The translations under genes and the position numbers were made by a program. The notes under the pieces are model-generated. The model was not told the DNA's origin, ran no database searches, and saw nothing but the letters and a program-made list of their open reading frames with translations. From Dethiobacter sp. (GTDB lineage Bacteria; Bacillota; Dethiobacteria; Dethiobacterales; Dethiobacteraceae): a stretch of 64,000 bases of DNA. The stretch spans positions 1 to 64,000 of the forward strand of contig JAGXTL010000010.1 of NCBI GenBank assembly GCA_018333635.1. Reading direction: 5' to 3'. Positions 44,455 to 55,732 of this stretch are shown here, piece after piece; within the stretch, counting starts at the first letter, position 1, and each line of letters begins with the position of its first letter.

Positions 44455-45297
44455 ATGAAGAGGCAACAGGGGGCCGAGCTATATCTGGGTATCGCCTTAA
44501 TTCTGCTTTTAACTGTCCTAGCAGTTTTTTCGCCGCTTTTTGCTAATTACGACCCACATCAGACAGATGCCAAGCGTTGGCTTCAGTCACCCGGAGAGGA
44601 ACACTTTTTCGGCACAGATCGCCTGGGCAGAGATATCTACAGTCGTGTGGTGTACGGTGCGCGCGTCTCGCTTGCGGTAGGTTTCTTAGCGATGCTATTT
44701 TCCATCACGGTGGGCACAGCTTTGGGAGCATTAGCCGGGTATTTTGGCGGATTTGCCGATCAGCTGATAATGCGTTTAACTGATATCGTATTGGTATATC
44801 CAGCTATGCTTTTGGCGCTTACACTTGCGGCAATCTTTGAACCGGCTATTTGGCTGGTGGTACTTGTCATCGGGGCTACCGGCTGGCCCGCTGTCGCCAG
44901 GTTGGTGCGAGGGGAGATATTACGGCTTAAAAGCCTGGAATTTGCCGCAGCATCAAGGATGCTCGGGGCGTCTCACTGGAGGGTTCTTTTGATTCATTTG
45001 CTGCCGAACGCTTTTGGACCCATTTTAGTAGCCGCGACTGTAGCTGTACCGGCAGCGATTTTGACGGAGGCGGGACTAGGCTATTTTGGGCTTGGCATTC
45101 AGCCTCCAATTCCCACCTGGGGGAATATGTTGCGTGAAGCGCAAAATTATATTCGTCACGCTTGGTGGTATGCGACTTTTCCCGGTGCGGCCATTTTCAT
45201 CACAGTTTTTGCTTTTCACTTAATGGGGGAAGGCTTTCGCCAGCGCCTTGACCCTGATAGTCAGCCGGGGAGGGGGAGGCGTGCTTACTATCACTGA
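44455..45297 (+). CDS. Peptide ABC transporter permease (DppC/OppC)
   Basis: A 280-residue membrane protein with HFFGTDRLGRDIYSRVVYG near the N-terminus, diagnostic of the DppC group, and the EAA loop ASRMLGASHWRVLLIHLLPNA. AGGAGGGAAGGG precedes ATG 44455. Its end overlaps the next gene. Confidence 0.93.
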   Translation: MKRQQGAELYLGIALILLLTVLAVFSPLFANYDPHQTDAKRWLQSPGEEHFFGTDRLGRDIYSRVVYGARVSLAVGFLAMLFSITVGTALGALAGYFGGFADQLIMRLTDIVLVYPAMLLALTLAAIFEPAIWLVVLVIGATGWPAVARLVRGEILRLKSLEFAAASRMLGASHWRVLLIHLLPNAFGPILVAATVAVPAAILTEAGLGYFGLGIQPPIPTWGNMLREAQNYIRHAWWYATFPGAAIFITVFAFHLMGEGFRQRLDPDSQPGRGRRAYYH

Positions 45298-46219
45298 TTT
45301 ATCTGTGGTTTTTCCAGCCGGCAACGTTCAAGCGCTCTCAGAGTTATCATTCTATGTTGCTCCTGGGGAAACTGTGGGCATAGTAGGTGAAAGCGGCAGC
45401 GGTAAAAGCATGACTGCTTTAGCAATTGCCGGACTTTTGCCGCCTGCTGCAAAAGCTGTCGGCGAGATTCGCTTTTGGGGGAGGCACTTTGTGATTGGAG
45501 TTAGCAGTAACAGTGACTGGCGGGCAATCCGAGGTTCTGAGCTGGGGATTCTTTTTCAGGACCATTCAACCGGTCTAAACCCGCTGCTCTCTGCGGGCAG
45601 TCAAGTCAGCGAAGTGCTGCGCTTCCATCAGCAAAAATCTAAACGTGAAGCAGATAATGAGACCGCAAGGTTGTTTAGCCTGCTGGGGTTAATTCCTGCC
45701 GAGGTGCGGATGCGGCAGTTCCCCCACCAGTTAAGCGGCGGGATGAAACAAAGAGTTATGCTGGCGGCAGCTATTTGCTGCCGGCCCAAGCTTCTGATTG
45801 CCGATGAGCCCACCACTGCGCTGGATGTATCTATACAGGCACAAATTCTTTGCCTGCTTAGAGAGCAGACAGCAAATGCGGAGATGTCATTGCTGCTTAT
45901 TTCGCACGACCTTGGGGTTATTGCCCAGCTGGCTGATCGGGTCTTGGTGCTTTGTGCCGGGCAGCTTGTAGAAGAAGCAGCCGTGGCTAAATTATTCTCT
46001 AACCCTGCTCATCCCTACACCAACTTACTGCTTGCCTCTGTGCCCCGGCTGGACCTCCCATTAGCATTAAATGTTCCTGTCATGGAGGATAATGATGAAC
46101 CGACAAATGGTTGCGGCTTTGCCTCCCGCTGTCCGGAAAGGGTAAGCAAATGCATATATAATCCACCGTTAATCCGGCTGAGCGATGGGCGGAAAGTGCG
46201 ATGTCATAACAGGCGGTGA
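45281..46219 (+). CDS. Peptide ABC transporter ATP-binding protein (DppD/OppD)
   Basis: About 312 residues from GTG 45281, with GGAGGGGGAGG upstream; a longer frame reaching back into the permease gene is less likely. Walker A GESGSGKSMTA, signature LSGGMKQRVM, Walker B LLIADEPTTALD. A C-terminal CGFASRCPERVSKC segment is the cysteine-rich tail known from this subfamily. Confidence 0.93.
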   Translation: MLTITDLSVVFPAGNVQALSELSFYVAPGETVGIVGESGSGKSMTALAIAGLLPPAAKAVGEIRFWGRHFVIGVSSNSDWRAIRGSELGILFQDHSTGLNPLLSAGSQVSEVLRFHQQKSKREADNETARLFSLLGLIPAEVRMRQFPHQLSGGMKQRVMLAAAICCRPKLLIADEPTTALDVSIQAQILCLLREQTANAEMSLLLISHDLGVIAQLADRVLVLCAGQLVEEAAVAKLFSNPAHPYTNLLLASVPRLDLPLALNVPVMEDNDEPTNGCGFASRCPERVSKCIYNPPLIRLSDGRKVRCHNRR

Positions 46220-46223
46220 AACA

Positions 46224-47162
46224 ATGGAGGCTATTTTAGCTCTCAAAGCGATAGAGGCGGTTTATTCGAGCGGGACTCACCGATTTGTTAAAGCGGTGGA
46301 TGGCGTCAGTATAGCTATCTTTGCCGGGGAAACCTTTGGACTGGTGGGTGAATCTGGTTCGGGCAAAACAACGCTCGGAAAAATAGTTGTCGGTCTTGAG
46401 CGGCCTTGCCGCGGTTCCCTGTATTATAAAGGGAGACGGGTAGATCCCGCTTTCCGCCGTGAGATACAAATGGTTTTTCAGGACAGTGCCGCCGCGTTAA
46501 ATCCCAGGCTGAGTGTGGCTGATTTGCTGGAAGAAGGCCTGGTGATTCAAAAAATAGGAGATCGAGCAGAAAGAATGCAACGTGTTGCAAAAATCTTAGC
46601 TGATGTTGGTCTTGACAAAAAAATGCTGAAGCGTTTTCCGCATCAGCTCAGTGGCGGTCAGAGGCAGCGTGTTGCTCTGGCCCGCACTCTTGTAGTCTTG
46701 CCTAGTGTGATAGTATTGGATGAACCGGTTTCAGCTTTAGATGTGACGGCTAGTACCCGGCTTCTTTTATTGCTGGCACGTTTGAAAGAAGCCTACGGCC
46801 TTACGTATCTGTTTATTTCTCACAATCTAGCCGTAGTGCTGCAAATTTGTGAACGTGTTGCCGTGATGTATCTGGGCAAAATAGTGGAAACCGGCAAGGT
46901 TGAAACAGTCTTTAAGCTTCCGGCGCATCCGTATACCCGGATGCTCCTTGACGCACATCCTCAACCCGATCCAATGAAGAAAATGCCGTTTTATCAGCTT
47001 GCTGAGTCAAAGATTCTGCCCTCGACAGCCTATGGTTGCGGCTTTCATCCGCGCTGCCCCAAAGCTGCTCTCCGCTGCCAAAGCGTCGCCCCAGCACTGG
47101 TCCAGAAAAGTGAAGGACATTTTGTGGCTTGTCATAGCGCAGTTAAATATAGTATTACTTAA
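46224..47162 (+). CDS. Peptide ABC transporter ATP-binding protein (DppF/OppF)
   Basis: About 312 residues from ATG 46224. Walker [13 protein letters not shown], signature [12 protein letters not shown], Walker [13 protein letters not shown], and a [14 protein letters not shown] tail. It pairs with the preceding ATPase to power the permeases. It completes the operon; a palindromic repeat cluster follows. Confidence 0.93.
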   Translation: MEAILALKAIEAVYSSGTHRFVKAVDGVSIAIFAGETFGLVGESGSGKTTLGKIVVGLERPCRGSLYYKGRRVDPAFRREIQMVFQDSAAALNPRLSVADLLEEGLVIQKIGDRAERMQRVAKILADVGLDKKMLKRFPHQLSGGQRQRVALARTLVVLPSVIVLDEPVSALDVTASTRLLLLLARLKEAYGLTYLFISHNLAVVLQICERVAVMYLGKIVETGKVETVFKLPAHPYTRMLLDAHPQPDPMKKMPFYQLAESKILPSTAYGCGFHPRCPKAALRCQSVAPALVQKSEGHFVACHSAVKYSIT

Positions 47163-47192
47163 AAGGTGTTGACGCTTGGGGGGGCTGATATA

Positions 47193-47312
47193 GTTTCCAA
47201 CGCAATGAGGGGTGTCGCAGGGGTGGCATCCCTTTCGGGCGGGTTTGAAACCCGCCCCTACCAAGAGATGTTGAGGGGCGGCAGCCCGTAGGGGCGGGTT
47301 TCAAACCCGCCC
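47193..47312. repeat. R1 repeat cluster with 25-bp inverted repeats
   Basis: Starts GTTTCCAACGCAATG, then GGGGTGTCGCAG, as in the copy at 11452. Two perfect inverted 25-mers follow at 47237-47261 and 47288-47312, each containing the palindrome GGGCGGGTTT-N-AAACCCGCCC, with 26 bases between them. The remainder of the 229-bp gap holds the promoter of the next gene. Confidence 0.75.
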
Positions 47313-47341
47313 TTGATACGATGCCTTGCTTGTTGGTGGGG

Positions 47342-47370
47342 TTGAGTTTTTATACGGAAACAGCTATACT
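47342..47370 (+). promoter_or_regulatory. Promoter of the GerMN lipoprotein gene
   Basis: TTGAGT, 17 bases, TATACT, 21 bases before the ATG at 47392 and 30 bases after the R1 repeat cluster. Confidence 0.6.
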
Positions 47371-47391
47371 TAATTGCAAGGGGTGAGAAGT

Positions 47392-47982
47392 ATGTTTAAG
47401 AATAGAAGAGCGGCGGTCGTTTGTCTTTGCCTGGCAACTTTATTAGCTTTGGTGGTTTTGTCAGCAACAGGTTGTATGCGCAGAGAGGCCGCTCCAAGGC
47501 CGGGGGAAGAAGGTCCGGTTCAAAATTTGCCACCGACAAATGAGGTGGAAGTACTTCTCTTTTTTGTTGACCCTGCGCTGATAGAGTCGGGGGAATTAGG
47601 CGAGTTTGGCTACGTTTTGCCGGTAACCCGCAGGCTTACTGTCGGTGAAGGCGAAGATGTTGTAATGCGGACATTAGAGGCTCTGGTGGCCGGTCCCCGG
47701 GTGGAAGATGGCGAATATTATGCCACAGTCCCTGCTGCTGCGGAGATAATTGCAGTTACCAGGGAAGGGTCTGCTCTGACAGTTAATTTTTCACAGGAGG
47801 TTCTTACCGATTCCCCGGGCGGCACTTTATGGGGCTCCATCTTTGTGCAGTCCATTGTCTTTACCGCCACCCAGTTTCCGGAGGTGGAACAGGTAATGGT
47901 GTTGGTAGAAGGGGAACTTTGGGACGACGGACATTCTGTTTGGGAAAAGCCGCTCGGACAGGAAGATTTAAGAAATTTTTAG
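47392..47982 (+). CDS. GerMN-domain lipoprotein
   Basis: A 196-residue protein from ATG 47392, with GGGGTGAG upstream. The signal peptide ends with the lipobox LSATGC (Cys about residue 28). Then a single GerMN domain: NEVEVLLFFVDP, then GEDVVMRTLEALVAGP, then SALTVNFSQEVL. GerMN proteins are envelope lipoproteins; in spore formers GerM helps assemble the engulfment complex, but one-domain versions can have other roles. Transcribed alone, with a terminator after it. Confidence 0.88.
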   Translation: MFKNRRAAVVCLCLATLLALVVLSATGCMRREAAPRPGEEGPVQNLPPTNEVEVLLFFVDPALIESGELGEFGYVLPVTRRLTVGEGEDVVMRTLEALVAGPRVEDGEYYATVPAAAEIIAVTREGSALTVNFSQEVLTDSPGGTLWGSIFVQSIVFTATQFPEVEQVMVLVEGELWDDGHSVWEKPLGQEDLRNF

Positions 47983-48011
47983 TCAACAGAAATTTGTTGC
48001 GGGGAAACATT

Positions 48012-48035
48012 AAAAGCTCAGCCGAGCTTTTTTTT
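48012..48035 (+). terminator. Intrinsic terminator after the GerMN gene
   Basis: AAAAGCTC, loop AGCC, GAGCTTTT, then further T residues, 30 bases after the stop. Confidence 0.85.
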
Positions 48036-48076
48036 ACTTTGAAAACTATTTCGATGGCAACATCTGTCATGTTATT

Positions 48077-48105
48077 TTGAAGATTTACACAGCCTATGGT
48101 ATACT
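48077..48105 (+). promoter_or_regulatory. Promoter of the dprA run
   Basis: TTGAAG, 17 bases, TATACT, about 70 bases before the dprA start. Confidence 0.6.
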
Positions 48106-48172
48106 AAATTGAAATCGACGAGAGAAGATGAGCAGACTGAAAATGGATCTACTGCGGCGGAGGTGAAATGTT

Positions 48173-49246
48173 TTGCAGGAATTGCCATATTGGTTGGCGC
48201 TTAGCAGAATTTCAGTTCTAGGGGCAAGGCGGATCCCGCGTCTGGTGGAAGTAATCGGCTCAGCGGAAAAAGCGTTCACTGCAGACGTGGACGCGCTGGT
48301 TGCTGCAGGCTTGCCGGCGCAAGCTGCTGCCGCAATGGCGGCGGAACGTAAGGCTGTTGATCCCCACAGAGAATTTCAGCGTTTGACTTCGGCAGGGTTT
48401 GATGCAGTACTTGTGAATGAGGAACGCTATCCAAAGATTCTAAGAGAAATCTCTGACCCACCTGCAGTATTATTCTACCGTGGTGATTTTACAGTGCTTG
48501 AGCATCTTTGCGTTTCTCTCGTTGGCTCAAGGAAAGCAACTGCGTACGGTAAAGCAGTTGCTGACAGGCTAAGCGCTGATTTGGCTGCTTTTGGCGTAAC
48601 CGTAGTTAGCGGGATGGCGCGGGGGATAGATACGGCTGCCCATCTTGGGGTATTGAGAGCAGGCGGGCGGACGGCGGCAGTGCTCGGTTGCGGCCTTGAT
48701 GTCTGCTACCCGCCTGAAAATAAGAAGTTGCGTGATGAAATTGAACGTCAGGGAGTGATCCTTAGTGAATTCCCCTTAGGTACACAGCCAAAACCGCCAC
48801 ATTTCCCAATGCGCAACCGGATAATCAGCGGGCTCTCCCTGGCAGTAATCATTGTGGAAGCGGCTGAGCGCAGCGGTGCTTTGATCACAGCCGACTGTGC
48901 CCTGGAGCAGGGGCGGGAAGTGCTTGCTGTGCCTGGCAGTATTTACAGCCCCGCGAGCCGCGGTTGCCACCGCTTAATTAAAGAAGGGGCGGCTCTGGTG
49001 GAAAGTGCCGCAGACGTTTTAGCTGCTTTAGGGGTGCGCCCTTTCGACGGCATGAATAATGAGCGACAAAATTTTACGCCGACACAGCAGAAAGTTTTGC
49101 AGTTCATGGAGTATGAACCTGTTCATTTTGATGAATTGGTTACCTGTTGCGGTTTAGCTGCTGAGGATTTGGCAGTCAGCTTGCTTGAGCTGGAATTGCT
49201 GTGCGCGGTAAAGAAAATGCCGGGAAACCATTACTTACGTGTATAG
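48173..49246 (+). CDS. dprA: DNA-processing protein DprA
   Basis: A 357-residue protein with an N-terminal helix-hairpin region, a central Rossmann-type domain (VSLVGSRKATAYGKAVA, then SGMARGIDTAAHLGVL, then GSIYSPASRGCHRLIKEGA), and a C-terminal winged helix (about residues 295-357). DprA binds incoming single-stranded DNA and loads RecA during transformation. TTG 48173 follows GGAGGTGA. dprA-topA-trmFO is the usual Firmicutes order. Confidence 0.94.
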   Translation: MQELPYWLALSRISVLGARRIPRLVEVIGSAEKAFTADVDALVAAGLPAQAAAAMAAERKAVDPHREFQRLTSAGFDAVLVNEERYPKILREISDPPAVLFYRGDFTVLEHLCVSLVGSRKATAYGKAVADRLSADLAAFGVTVVSGMARGIDTAAHLGVLRAGGRTAAVLGCGLDVCYPPENKKLRDEIERQGVILSEFPLGTQPKPPHFPMRNRIISGLSLAVIIVEAAERSGALITADCALEQGREVLAVPGSIYSPASRGCHRLIKEGAALVESAADVLAALGVRPFDGMNNERQNFTPTQQKVLQFMEYEPVHFDELVTCCGLAAEDLAVSLLELELLCAVKKMPGNHYLRV

Positions 49247-49308
49247 GCTATAGTGAATTAGTAAATGTAGTATAATTAGAAGCGCTGTACTGCAGCTGGG
49301 GGTGACGT

Positions 49309-51447
49309 ATGTCAGATTATCTTGTGGTGGTAGAATCGCCGACAAAGGCAAAAACAATCAAGAAGTATTTGGGACGAAGGTATAAAGTTGTTGCTTCCTT
49401 CGGGCATTTGATTGATTTGCCAAAAAGTCAGCTAGGCATTGATGTGCAACACAATTTTGAGCCTAAATATATTACGATTCGCGGTAAAGGCGAGGTACTC
49501 AAAGAGTTAAAGAATACCGCAAAAGAAGTAAAAAAAGTATTTCTGGCTGCCGACCCGGATCGTGAAGGTGAAGCTATTTCCTGGCACCTTGCACGAGCAT
49601 TAGGTATCTCTGAAAATACACCTTGCCGCGTTGAGTTTAATGAAATTACTGAAAAGGCAGTGGAGGAAGCATTTAGAAATCCCCGTCAGATTGATCTGGA
49701 TAGAGTTAATGCGCAGCAGGCACGGAGAGTGCTTGACAGGTTGGTTGGCTATAAAATTTCGCCTCTCCTCTGGAAAAAGGTGAAAAAAGGTCTTTCTGCC
49801 GGACGTGTGCAGTCTGTGGCCCTTCGCCTGATTGTGGAGCGCGAAAATGAAATTGAAAAGTTTGAGCCGCAGGAATACTGGACTTTGGAAGCCAAGCTGG
49901 CTTCTAAAAATACAGCTTTTCTCGCAAAGTACTATGGAAAAAAAGGGAAAAAACATGTGCCTAAAGAGCGTCAGGAAGCAGATGATCTTCTGGGTTCTTT
50001 AAGGAACAAACTTTTCATCGTGGCAGACGTAAAAAAACAAGAACGGCGGCGCAGACCAGCACCGCCATTTACGACGAGCAGTCTTCAACAGGAGGCTTCT
50101 CGTAAACTTGGTTTTACAGCCCGTAAAACTATGTCTGTCGCGCAGCAACTTTATGAGGGGCTTGATTTAGGTCAAGAAGGCGTTGTCGGCCTGATTACTT
50201 ACATCCGCACAGATTCCACTCGCATTTCACAAGCTGCGCAAGCTGAGGTGCGTACATATCTTGCCGCAGAATTCGGGAATTTGTTTGTGCCTGATAAACC
50301 GCCGCTGTATGCGGCAAAAAAAGGGGCGCAGGAAGCCCACGAGGCAATCAGGCCTACTGCGGTGCTGCGTTTGCCGGAGCGCGTCATGTCTCTTTTATCG
50401 AGAGACCAATACAGGTTATATAAGCTGATCTGGGAACGGTTGGTAGCAAGCCAAATGAGCGCTGCCGTCTATGATACTGTAACTGCAAAGATTATGGCAG
50501 ACGATTATGAGTTCCGGGCCACAGGCTCGCAGATTAAGTTTGCAGGATTTATGAAGCTCTACACGGAGGGAAGGGATGAGGAAGAAAAAGAAGAAGGTGG
50601 TCTTCTCCCGGAATTAGCTGCAGGCGAGACGCTTTCTTTGTTGCAGTTAGATTCTCAGCAGCATTTTACTCAACCACCACCCCGTTTTAGTGAGGCAATG
50701 CTTGTTAAGACGCTGGAGGAGAAAGGAATCGGACGCCCTAGTACTTATGCGCCCATTATTGATACGTTGCAAACCAGGGGTTATGTGACCCGTGAAAACA
50801 AGCTGTTTTATGCTACTGAACTGGGTCATGTGGTGCTAGAGCAATTGCTGGAATTTTTTCCCGATATCCTTGATGTTGATTTTACTGCTCAGATGGAAGA
50901 AAAATTGGATCAAATAGCAGAAGGCGGTCTGGAGTGGGTAGAAGTTATCCGCAGCTTTTATGAAAGTTTTATTAAGAGCTTGCAGCTGGCAGAAGAACAT
51001 ATGGAAAAAGTGGTGATAGTACCGGAAGAGAGTGATCAGGAATGTCCAAATTGCGGCCGTTTTCTCGTTTATAAAATGGGTCGCTACGGCAAATTTCTCG
51101 CTTGCCCGGGTTTTCCCGAATGCCGCTATGCAAAACCTATTGTTAAAGAGCTTGATGTTAACTGCCCTGCCTGCGGTAAACCGCTGGTGGAACGCAAAAC
51201 AAAACGGCGGCGCAAATTCTACGGCTGCAGCCGATATCCAGAATGTGATTTTACCACTTGGGATATCCCGCAGAAAGCTAAATGTCCAAAGTGCGACTAT
51301 CTTACCGTACTGAAAGGCAAAACATTGCTTTGTGCCAATAAAGAGTGCGGAAAAATTTTAAAAGAAGCATCACCTCAAAAAGAAGGGAAGAAAACAGCTG
51401 CCGGGAAAACGAGAAAAGAGCTGGAAGGGAGGGGAAAAATTGGCTGA
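49309..51447 (+). CDS. topA: DNA topoisomerase I
   Basis: A 712-residue type IA topoisomerase that relaxes negative supercoils. Toprim domain at residues 1-115 ([32 protein letters not shown]), active-site Tyr in [13 protein letters not shown] (about residue 302), and three C-terminal zinc-ribbon repeats beginning [22 protein letters not shown] and CPKCDYLTV. The tail is lysine-rich. ATG 49309 has GGGGGTGA upstream. The stop overlaps the trmFO start. Confidence 0.95.
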   Translation: MSDYLVVVESPTKAKTIKKYLGRRYKVVASFGHLIDLPKSQLGIDVQHNFEPKYITIRGKGEVLKELKNTAKEVKKVFLAADPDREGEAISWHLARALGISENTPCRVEFNEITEKAVEEAFRNPRQIDLDRVNAQQARRVLDRLVGYKISPLLWKKVKKGLSAGRVQSVALRLIVERENEIEKFEPQEYWTLEAKLASKNTAFLAKYYGKKGKKHVPKERQEADDLLGSLRNKLFIVADVKKQERRRRPAPPFTTSSLQQEASRKLGFTARKTMSVAQQLYEGLDLGQEGVVGLITYIRTDSTRISQAAQAEVRTYLAAEFGNLFVPDKPPLYAAKKGAQEAHEAIRPTAVLRLPERVMSLLSRDQYRLYKLIWERLVASQMSAAVYDTVTAKIMADDYEFRATGSQIKFAGFMKLYTEGRDEEEKEEGGLLPELAAGETLSLLQLDSQQHFTQPPPRFSEAMLVKTLEEKGIGRPSTYAPIIDTLQTRGYVTRENKLFYATELGHVVLEQLLEFFPDILDVDFTAQMEEKLDQIAEGGLEWVEVIRSFYESFIKSLQLAEEHMEKVVIVPEESDQECPNCGRFLVYKMGRYGKFLACPGFPECRYAKPIVKELDVNCPACGKPLVERKTKRRRKFYGCSRYPECDFTTWDIPQKAKCPKCDYLTVLKGKTLLCANKECGKILKEASPQKEGKKTAAGKTRKELEGRGKIG

Positions 51448-52756
51448 AATTACTGTGGTTGGCGGAGGGTTGGCGGGCGCCGAGGCTGTTTGGCAGGCCG
51501 CCAAATCAGGAGCCAGTGTGAAGCTGTATGAAATGCGGCCCACGCAAATGACGCCGGCGCATCAAACTCCCTACCTGGCAGAACTGGTATGCAGCAACTC
51601 ACTGCGGGCCGCTTCTCTGGAAAATGCCGTAGGCTTACTCAAAGAAGAGATGCGGCAAATTGATTCACTGATTATGGCGCAGGCTGACAAACATGCTCTG
51701 CCGGCTGGCGGCGCATTAGCAGTGGATCGAGAAGGTTTTGCCCGCAGCGTAACAGCAGTAATTGACAGTTTGCCGAATGTGACTCGTGTGGAGTGTGAGG
51801 TGAGGGCTCTACCCGACACGATAAACGGTCCAGTGATTTTAGCTACCGGACCGCTTACTTCAGCAGCGCTCGCTGAAAAAATTGGCAGGTTAACCGGGCA
51901 AGAATCACTATATTTTTATGATGCTGCCGCGCCCATCGTTATTGCAGAATCGATAGACGAATCCAAAGTGTTTCGGGCTTCGCGCTACGGGAAGGGGACG
52001 GCAGATTATCTCAACTGTCCGCTGAGTCAGGAGGAATACAGGGAGTTTTACACAGCGCTTACTTCCGCAGAAGTTCACTTGGGACACTTCACTGAAGAAC
52101 AGCCCAAGTATTTTGAGGGTTGTATGCCGGTGGAAGTGCTGGCTTCACGCGGTTATGAGACATTGTTGTTTGGCTCAATGAAGCCGGTGGGTTTAACTGA
52201 TCCTCGGACAGGACGCCAGCCTTATGCGGTAGTTCAATTGCGACAGGATAATGCGGCAGCTACTCTCTACAATATAGTAGGCTTCCAGACGCGTCTGCGC
52301 TGGCCTGAGCAGCGCCGTGTTTTTCGCCTGATTCCCGGTCTTGAGCAAGCCGAGTTTGCCCGCTTTGGGGTGGTGCACCGCAATACATATATTAATTCAC
52401 CGAGGGTGTTATTGCCAACTTTGCAATTTATGCAAAATAATAAGCTCTATTTTGCCGGTCAGATTACCGGTGTGGAAGGATATGTGGAATCTGCGGCCAT
52501 GGGTTTAGTGGCCGGTATCAACGCAGCGCGTCAGCTGGCGGGAGCTGAGCAGCTAATATGGCCCCATGAAACGGCGCACGGCGCATTGCTTCGCTATATT
52601 ACCACGGCGGATCCGGCAAATTTTCAGCCGATGAATGTTACTTTCGGCATTTTTCCGCCGCTGAAGGCTGTTGTGCCTAAGAGAGAAAGAAAAATGATGA
52701 TGGCGCGGCGTGCGCTTGAGAAAATTACAGAGTGGCGCACACTTTGGCAAAATTAA
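51440..52756 (+). CDS. trmFO: tRNA (uracil-54 C5) methyltransferase, folate- and FAD-dependent
   Basis: A 438-residue flavoprotein with the FAD motif [11 protein letters not shown] at the N-terminus, [22 protein letters not shown], and [16 protein letters not shown] near the end. It forms ribothymidine at position 54 of tRNA using methylene-THF. TTG 51440, with GGGAGGGGAA upstream, overlaps the end of topA by eight bases. Confidence 0.94.
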   Translation: MAEITVVGGGLAGAEAVWQAAKSGASVKLYEMRPTQMTPAHQTPYLAELVCSNSLRAASLENAVGLLKEEMRQIDSLIMAQADKHALPAGGALAVDREGFARSVTAVIDSLPNVTRVECEVRALPDTINGPVILATGPLTSAALAEKIGRLTGQESLYFYDAAAPIVIAESIDESKVFRASRYGKGTADYLNCPLSQEEYREFYTALTSAEVHLGHFTEEQPKYFEGCMPVEVLASRGYETLLFGSMKPVGLTDPRTGRQPYAVVQLRQDNAAATLYNIVGFQTRLRWPEQRRVFRLIPGLEQAEFARFGVVHRNTYINSPRVLLPTLQFMQNNKLYFAGQITGVEGYVESAAMGLVAGINAARQLAGAEQLIWPHETAHGALLRYITTADPANFQPMNVTFGIFPPLKAVVPKRERKMMMARRALEKITEWRTLWQN

Positions 52757-52809
52757 CTTGCAAAAGTAAACATTCTTGTGTTACTATTTTTGAAAAGGAG
52801 AAAGCATTT

Positions 52810-53712
52810 GTGATGGTTGATTTCCTGGACGGGTTTACCGCTTATCTGCAGGTTGAAAAAAATGCTTCGCCACATACTGTCAGAAATTATGCCGAAGACC
52901 TTGCCCAGTTTCTCAGTTTTCTTGAGGCTGAAGGTGTTCCCTTTCCTTTAGAATTGGATTATTTGGCAATCAGACATTATTTAGCGTATCTGCAGCAGCA
53001 AAATTACGAGCGTCGTACCATTGCCCGTAAGCTTTCTGCCATCCGCTCCTTTCTGCGCCACCTGAACAGGGAAGGTCACTTGACAGATACGTCATGGAGC
53101 ATGGTGTCCACTCCCCGTCTAGGTAAAAAGTTGCCTCGATTCCTTTTTGTTGAAGAAGTCTTTAGGCTTTTGAGCGCGCCAGATATTGCGACGCCGGCAG
53201 GTCTGCGGGATGTAGCTATCTTGGAAGCGCTTTATGCTTCTGGTATTCGGGTGAGTGAATTAGTGTCGTTAGATCTTCATGCCATGGATCTAAACCGGGG
53301 TGAGTTTATTGTGATGGGGAAAGGTTCCCGCGAGCGCGTGGTGCCCTTAGGGAGTTTTGCCCGCCGCTCTGTGCAGGATTATCTTGTTTGCGGCAGGCCG
53401 GAACTTCTGCGTCGCAATAAGGACGGCGGCGGAGAGAAAGCACTCTGGCTGAACAAATATGGAACAAGATTATCTGACCGGGGGGTGCGTCGCTTGACAG
53501 AAAAATATATCCGCCAAGTGAGCCTGACTAAGGGAATCAGTCCGCATAGCATCCGCCATAGTTTTGCTACTCATCTGCTCAATGCGGGAGCAGATTTGCG
53601 GGCGGTACAAGAATTTTTAGGGCATGTGAATATATCCACAACGCAAATTTATACCCATATCACACGGGATCAGCTTAAAGAAGTATATTGTGCGGCTCAT
53701 CCCCGGGCGTAA
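52810..53712 (+). CDS. xerC: Tyrosine recombinase XerC
   Basis: About 300 residues. N-terminal SAM-like core-binding domain ([20 protein letters not shown]) and C-terminal catalytic domain with Arg in [12 protein letters not shown], Lys in [23 protein letters not shown], the [15 protein letters not shown] segment containing His and the nucleophile Tyr. It resolves chromosome dimers at dif; position before hslVU-codY matches Bacillus codV. GTG 52810 is given because AAGGAG lies 9 bases before it; ATG 52813 is equally possible. A weak promoter, TTGCAA-18-TACTAT, lies at 52758-52787. Confidence 0.93.
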   Translation: MMVDFLDGFTAYLQVEKNASPHTVRNYAEDLAQFLSFLEAEGVPFPLELDYLAIRHYLAYLQQQNYERRTIARKLSAIRSFLRHLNREGHLTDTSWSMVSTPRLGKKLPRFLFVEEVFRLLSAPDIATPAGLRDVAILEALYASGIRVSELVSLDLHAMDLNRGEFIVMGKGSRERVVPLGSFARRSVQDYLVCGRPELLRRNKDGGGEKALWLNKYGTRLSDRGVRRLTEKYIRQVSLTKGISPHSIRHSFATHLLNAGADLRAVQEFLGHVNISTTQIYTHITRDQLKEVYCAAHPRA

Positions 53713-53722
53713 GGAGAATTAT

Positions 53723-54253
53723 ATGTTTCACGGAACGACTATTGTCGCAGTTTTAAAGGATGGTCGTTGTGCGCTTGCCGGCGACGGGCAAGTTACACTC
53801 GGTGGCAATACGATAATGAAGCATCATGCAGTAAAAGTAAGGCGAATCTACCAGGGTAGAGTCTTGGCCGGTTTTGCCGGCTCAGTTGCCGACTCCATTA
53901 CTCTGTTTGAAAAATACGAGGAACAACTGGAGAAATACCAGGGAAATCTGCGCCGAGCTGCGGTGGAATTGGCAAAAGACTGGCGTACCGACCGAGTGCT
54001 GAGACGGCTTGAGGCATTGCTGGTGGTGGCTGATACGGCTAGTTTGCTGGTAATCTCCGGTAATGGAGAGTTGATTGAGCCTGATGATGGCGTGACTGCT
54101 ATTGGTTCCGGAGGGCCGTATGCGCTGGCGGCTGCCCGCGCTCTTCATCGTTTTACCGCCATGGAAGCGGGGGATATCGCCCGAAGTGCTATACAGCTTG
54201 CTGCTGAAATCTGTGTTTACACTAATGACAGGATTGTTCTGGAAATACTGTAG
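53723..54253 (+). CDS. hslV: ATP-dependent protease peptidase subunit HslV (ClpQ)
   Basis: A 176-residue proteasome-like peptidase. [11 protein letters not shown] leads to the catalytic N-terminal Thr after processing, and [20 protein letters not shown] and [14 protein letters not shown] are conserved. It forms two hexameric rings capped by HslU. ATG 53723 follows AAGGAGAA; a longer frame overlapping xerC is rejected. Confidence 0.95.
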   Translation: MFHGTTIVAVLKDGRCALAGDGQVTLGGNTIMKHHAVKVRRIYQGRVLAGFAGSVADSITLFEKYEEQLEKYQGNLRRAAVELAKDWRTDRVLRRLEALLVVADTASLLVISGNGELIEPDDGVTAIGSGGPYALAAARALHRFTAMEAGDIARSAIQLAAEICVYTNDRIVLEIL

Positions 54254-54270
54254 TTCTCCGAGGAGGAATT

Positions 54271-55677
54271 ATGAGCAGAGAAGAATGGACGCCGCGACAG
54301 ATAGTTGCTGAATTGGATAAATATATCGTGGGACAAAAGGATGCCAAAAAATGCGTGGCGGTGGCACTGCGTAACCGTTACCGGCGTAAACTTCTTCCGG
54401 ATGATATCCGCGACGAAGTTTTTCCGAAAAATATTATTATGATCGGTCCAACAGGAGTGGGGAAAACGGAAATTGCCAGAAGGCTGGCTAAGCTGGTGAA
54501 CGCGCCATTCGTAAAAGTCGAAGCTACCAAGTTTACCGAAGTAGGTTATGTCGGTCGTGATGTAGAAACGATGATTCGCGACTTGGTTGAGACGTCCATC
54601 CGTATTGTGCAGGCAGAAAAAATGGAAATTGTCGGAGAGCAGGCGCAAGCACCGGCGGCAGAGAGGTTGCTTGAGCTTTTGGCGCCCAAGCCTGAGAAGC
54701 AGAGAAGCGGAAATAATCCCCTCAGCCTTCTCTTTTCATCGTCCGCAAGCGAAGCGGAAGAGGAAGATGATCAGGAGTTTAAAGAGAGGATTAAGGATCA
54801 CCGTGCTATTAGGGAACGCCTTAAAGAGCAACTGGCAAGCGGCTTACTGGAGGATGAAACAGTTGAGATGGAAGTGGATGAAAGAACTCCGCTGATCGAA
54901 ATGTTTCCCGGTTCCGGGATGGAAGACATCGGTATTAATTTCCAGGACCTGATGGGTCAGTTTTTCCCGAAACGCAAAAAGATGCGGAGGCTGCCGGTGC
55001 GGCAGGCCAGAAAGCTTCTTCTGCAGGAAGAAGCACAGAAGTTGATTGATATGGATCAGGTTATTACAGAAGCGGTGTCAAGGGCGGAACAGTCAGGAAT
55101 TATCTTTCTAGATGAAATTGACAAGATTGCCGGCAAGGATTACCGTGGCGGGCCTGATGTCTCTCGGGAAGGGGTTCAGCGCGATATCCTGCCTATTGTT
55201 GAAGGATCTACGGTGACGACCAAGTACGGAGCTGTAAAAACCGATTACATTCTTTTTATTGCTGCCGGAGCCTTCCATGTGGCGAAGCCGGCCGATTTAA
55301 TTCCAGAGTTACAGGGACGTTTCCCTATCCGGGTAGAATTAAATAGCCTGACAGAAAAAGATTTTAAGCAAATTCTAACCGAACCGGCCAATGCGTTAAT
55401 TAAGCAGTACACTGCACTGCTCAAGACAGAAGGGGTGACGGTGGAATTCAGGGATGATGCCATAGGTGAAATTGCCAAGCTGGCTTGCACCCTAAATAGT
55501 GAGATGGAAAACATCGGTGCCAGACGTCTACATACAATTCTCGAGAAACTGTTGGAAGAATTGTCATATAGCGCTCCCGAACTGCCGTCGCAGCATGTGC
55601 CAATCACGGCTGAGTATGTGCAAGATAAACTTAATAATATTGTTCGGAATAAAGACTTAAGCAGATACATCTTATAA
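54271..55677 (+). CDS. hslU: ATP-dependent protease ATPase subunit HslU (ClpY)
   Basis: A 468-residue AAA+ unfoldase. N-domain start [21 protein letters not shown], Walker [15 protein letters not shown], Walker [13 protein letters not shown], the intermediate domain at about residues 110-240, and a C-terminal end RYIL that docks into HslV. The acidic insertion [15 protein letters not shown] within the I-domain is variable between species. GAGGAGG precedes ATG 54271. Confidence 0.95.
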   Translation: MSREEWTPRQIVAELDKYIVGQKDAKKCVAVALRNRYRRKLLPDDIRDEVFPKNIIMIGPTGVGKTEIARRLAKLVNAPFVKVEATKFTEVGYVGRDVETMIRDLVETSIRIVQAEKMEIVGEQAQAPAAERLLELLAPKPEKQRSGNNPLSLLFSSSASEAEEEDDQEFKERIKDHRAIRERLKEQLASGLLEDETVEMEVDERTPLIEMFPGSGMEDIGINFQDLMGQFFPKRKKMRRLPVRQARKLLLQEEAQKLIDMDQVITEAVSRAEQSGIIFLDEIDKIAGKDYRGGPDVSREGVQRDILPIVEGSTVTTKYGAVKTDYILFIAAGAFHVAKPADLIPELQGRFPIRVELNSLTEKDFKQILTEPANALIKQYTALLKTEGVTVEFRDDAIGEIAKLACTLNSEMENIGARRLHTILEKLLEELSYSAPELPSQHVPITAEYVQDKLNNIVRNKDLSRYIL

Positions 55678-55732
55678 ATGACTGACTGATTGGCTGTCAG
55701 CGTCTAACTTTCAAAGGAGAGGATGATAATTC

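Noticed and set aside
54217-54648. Antisense open frame opposite hslU
   Set aside because: Fully inside a well-supported gene and without domain features.
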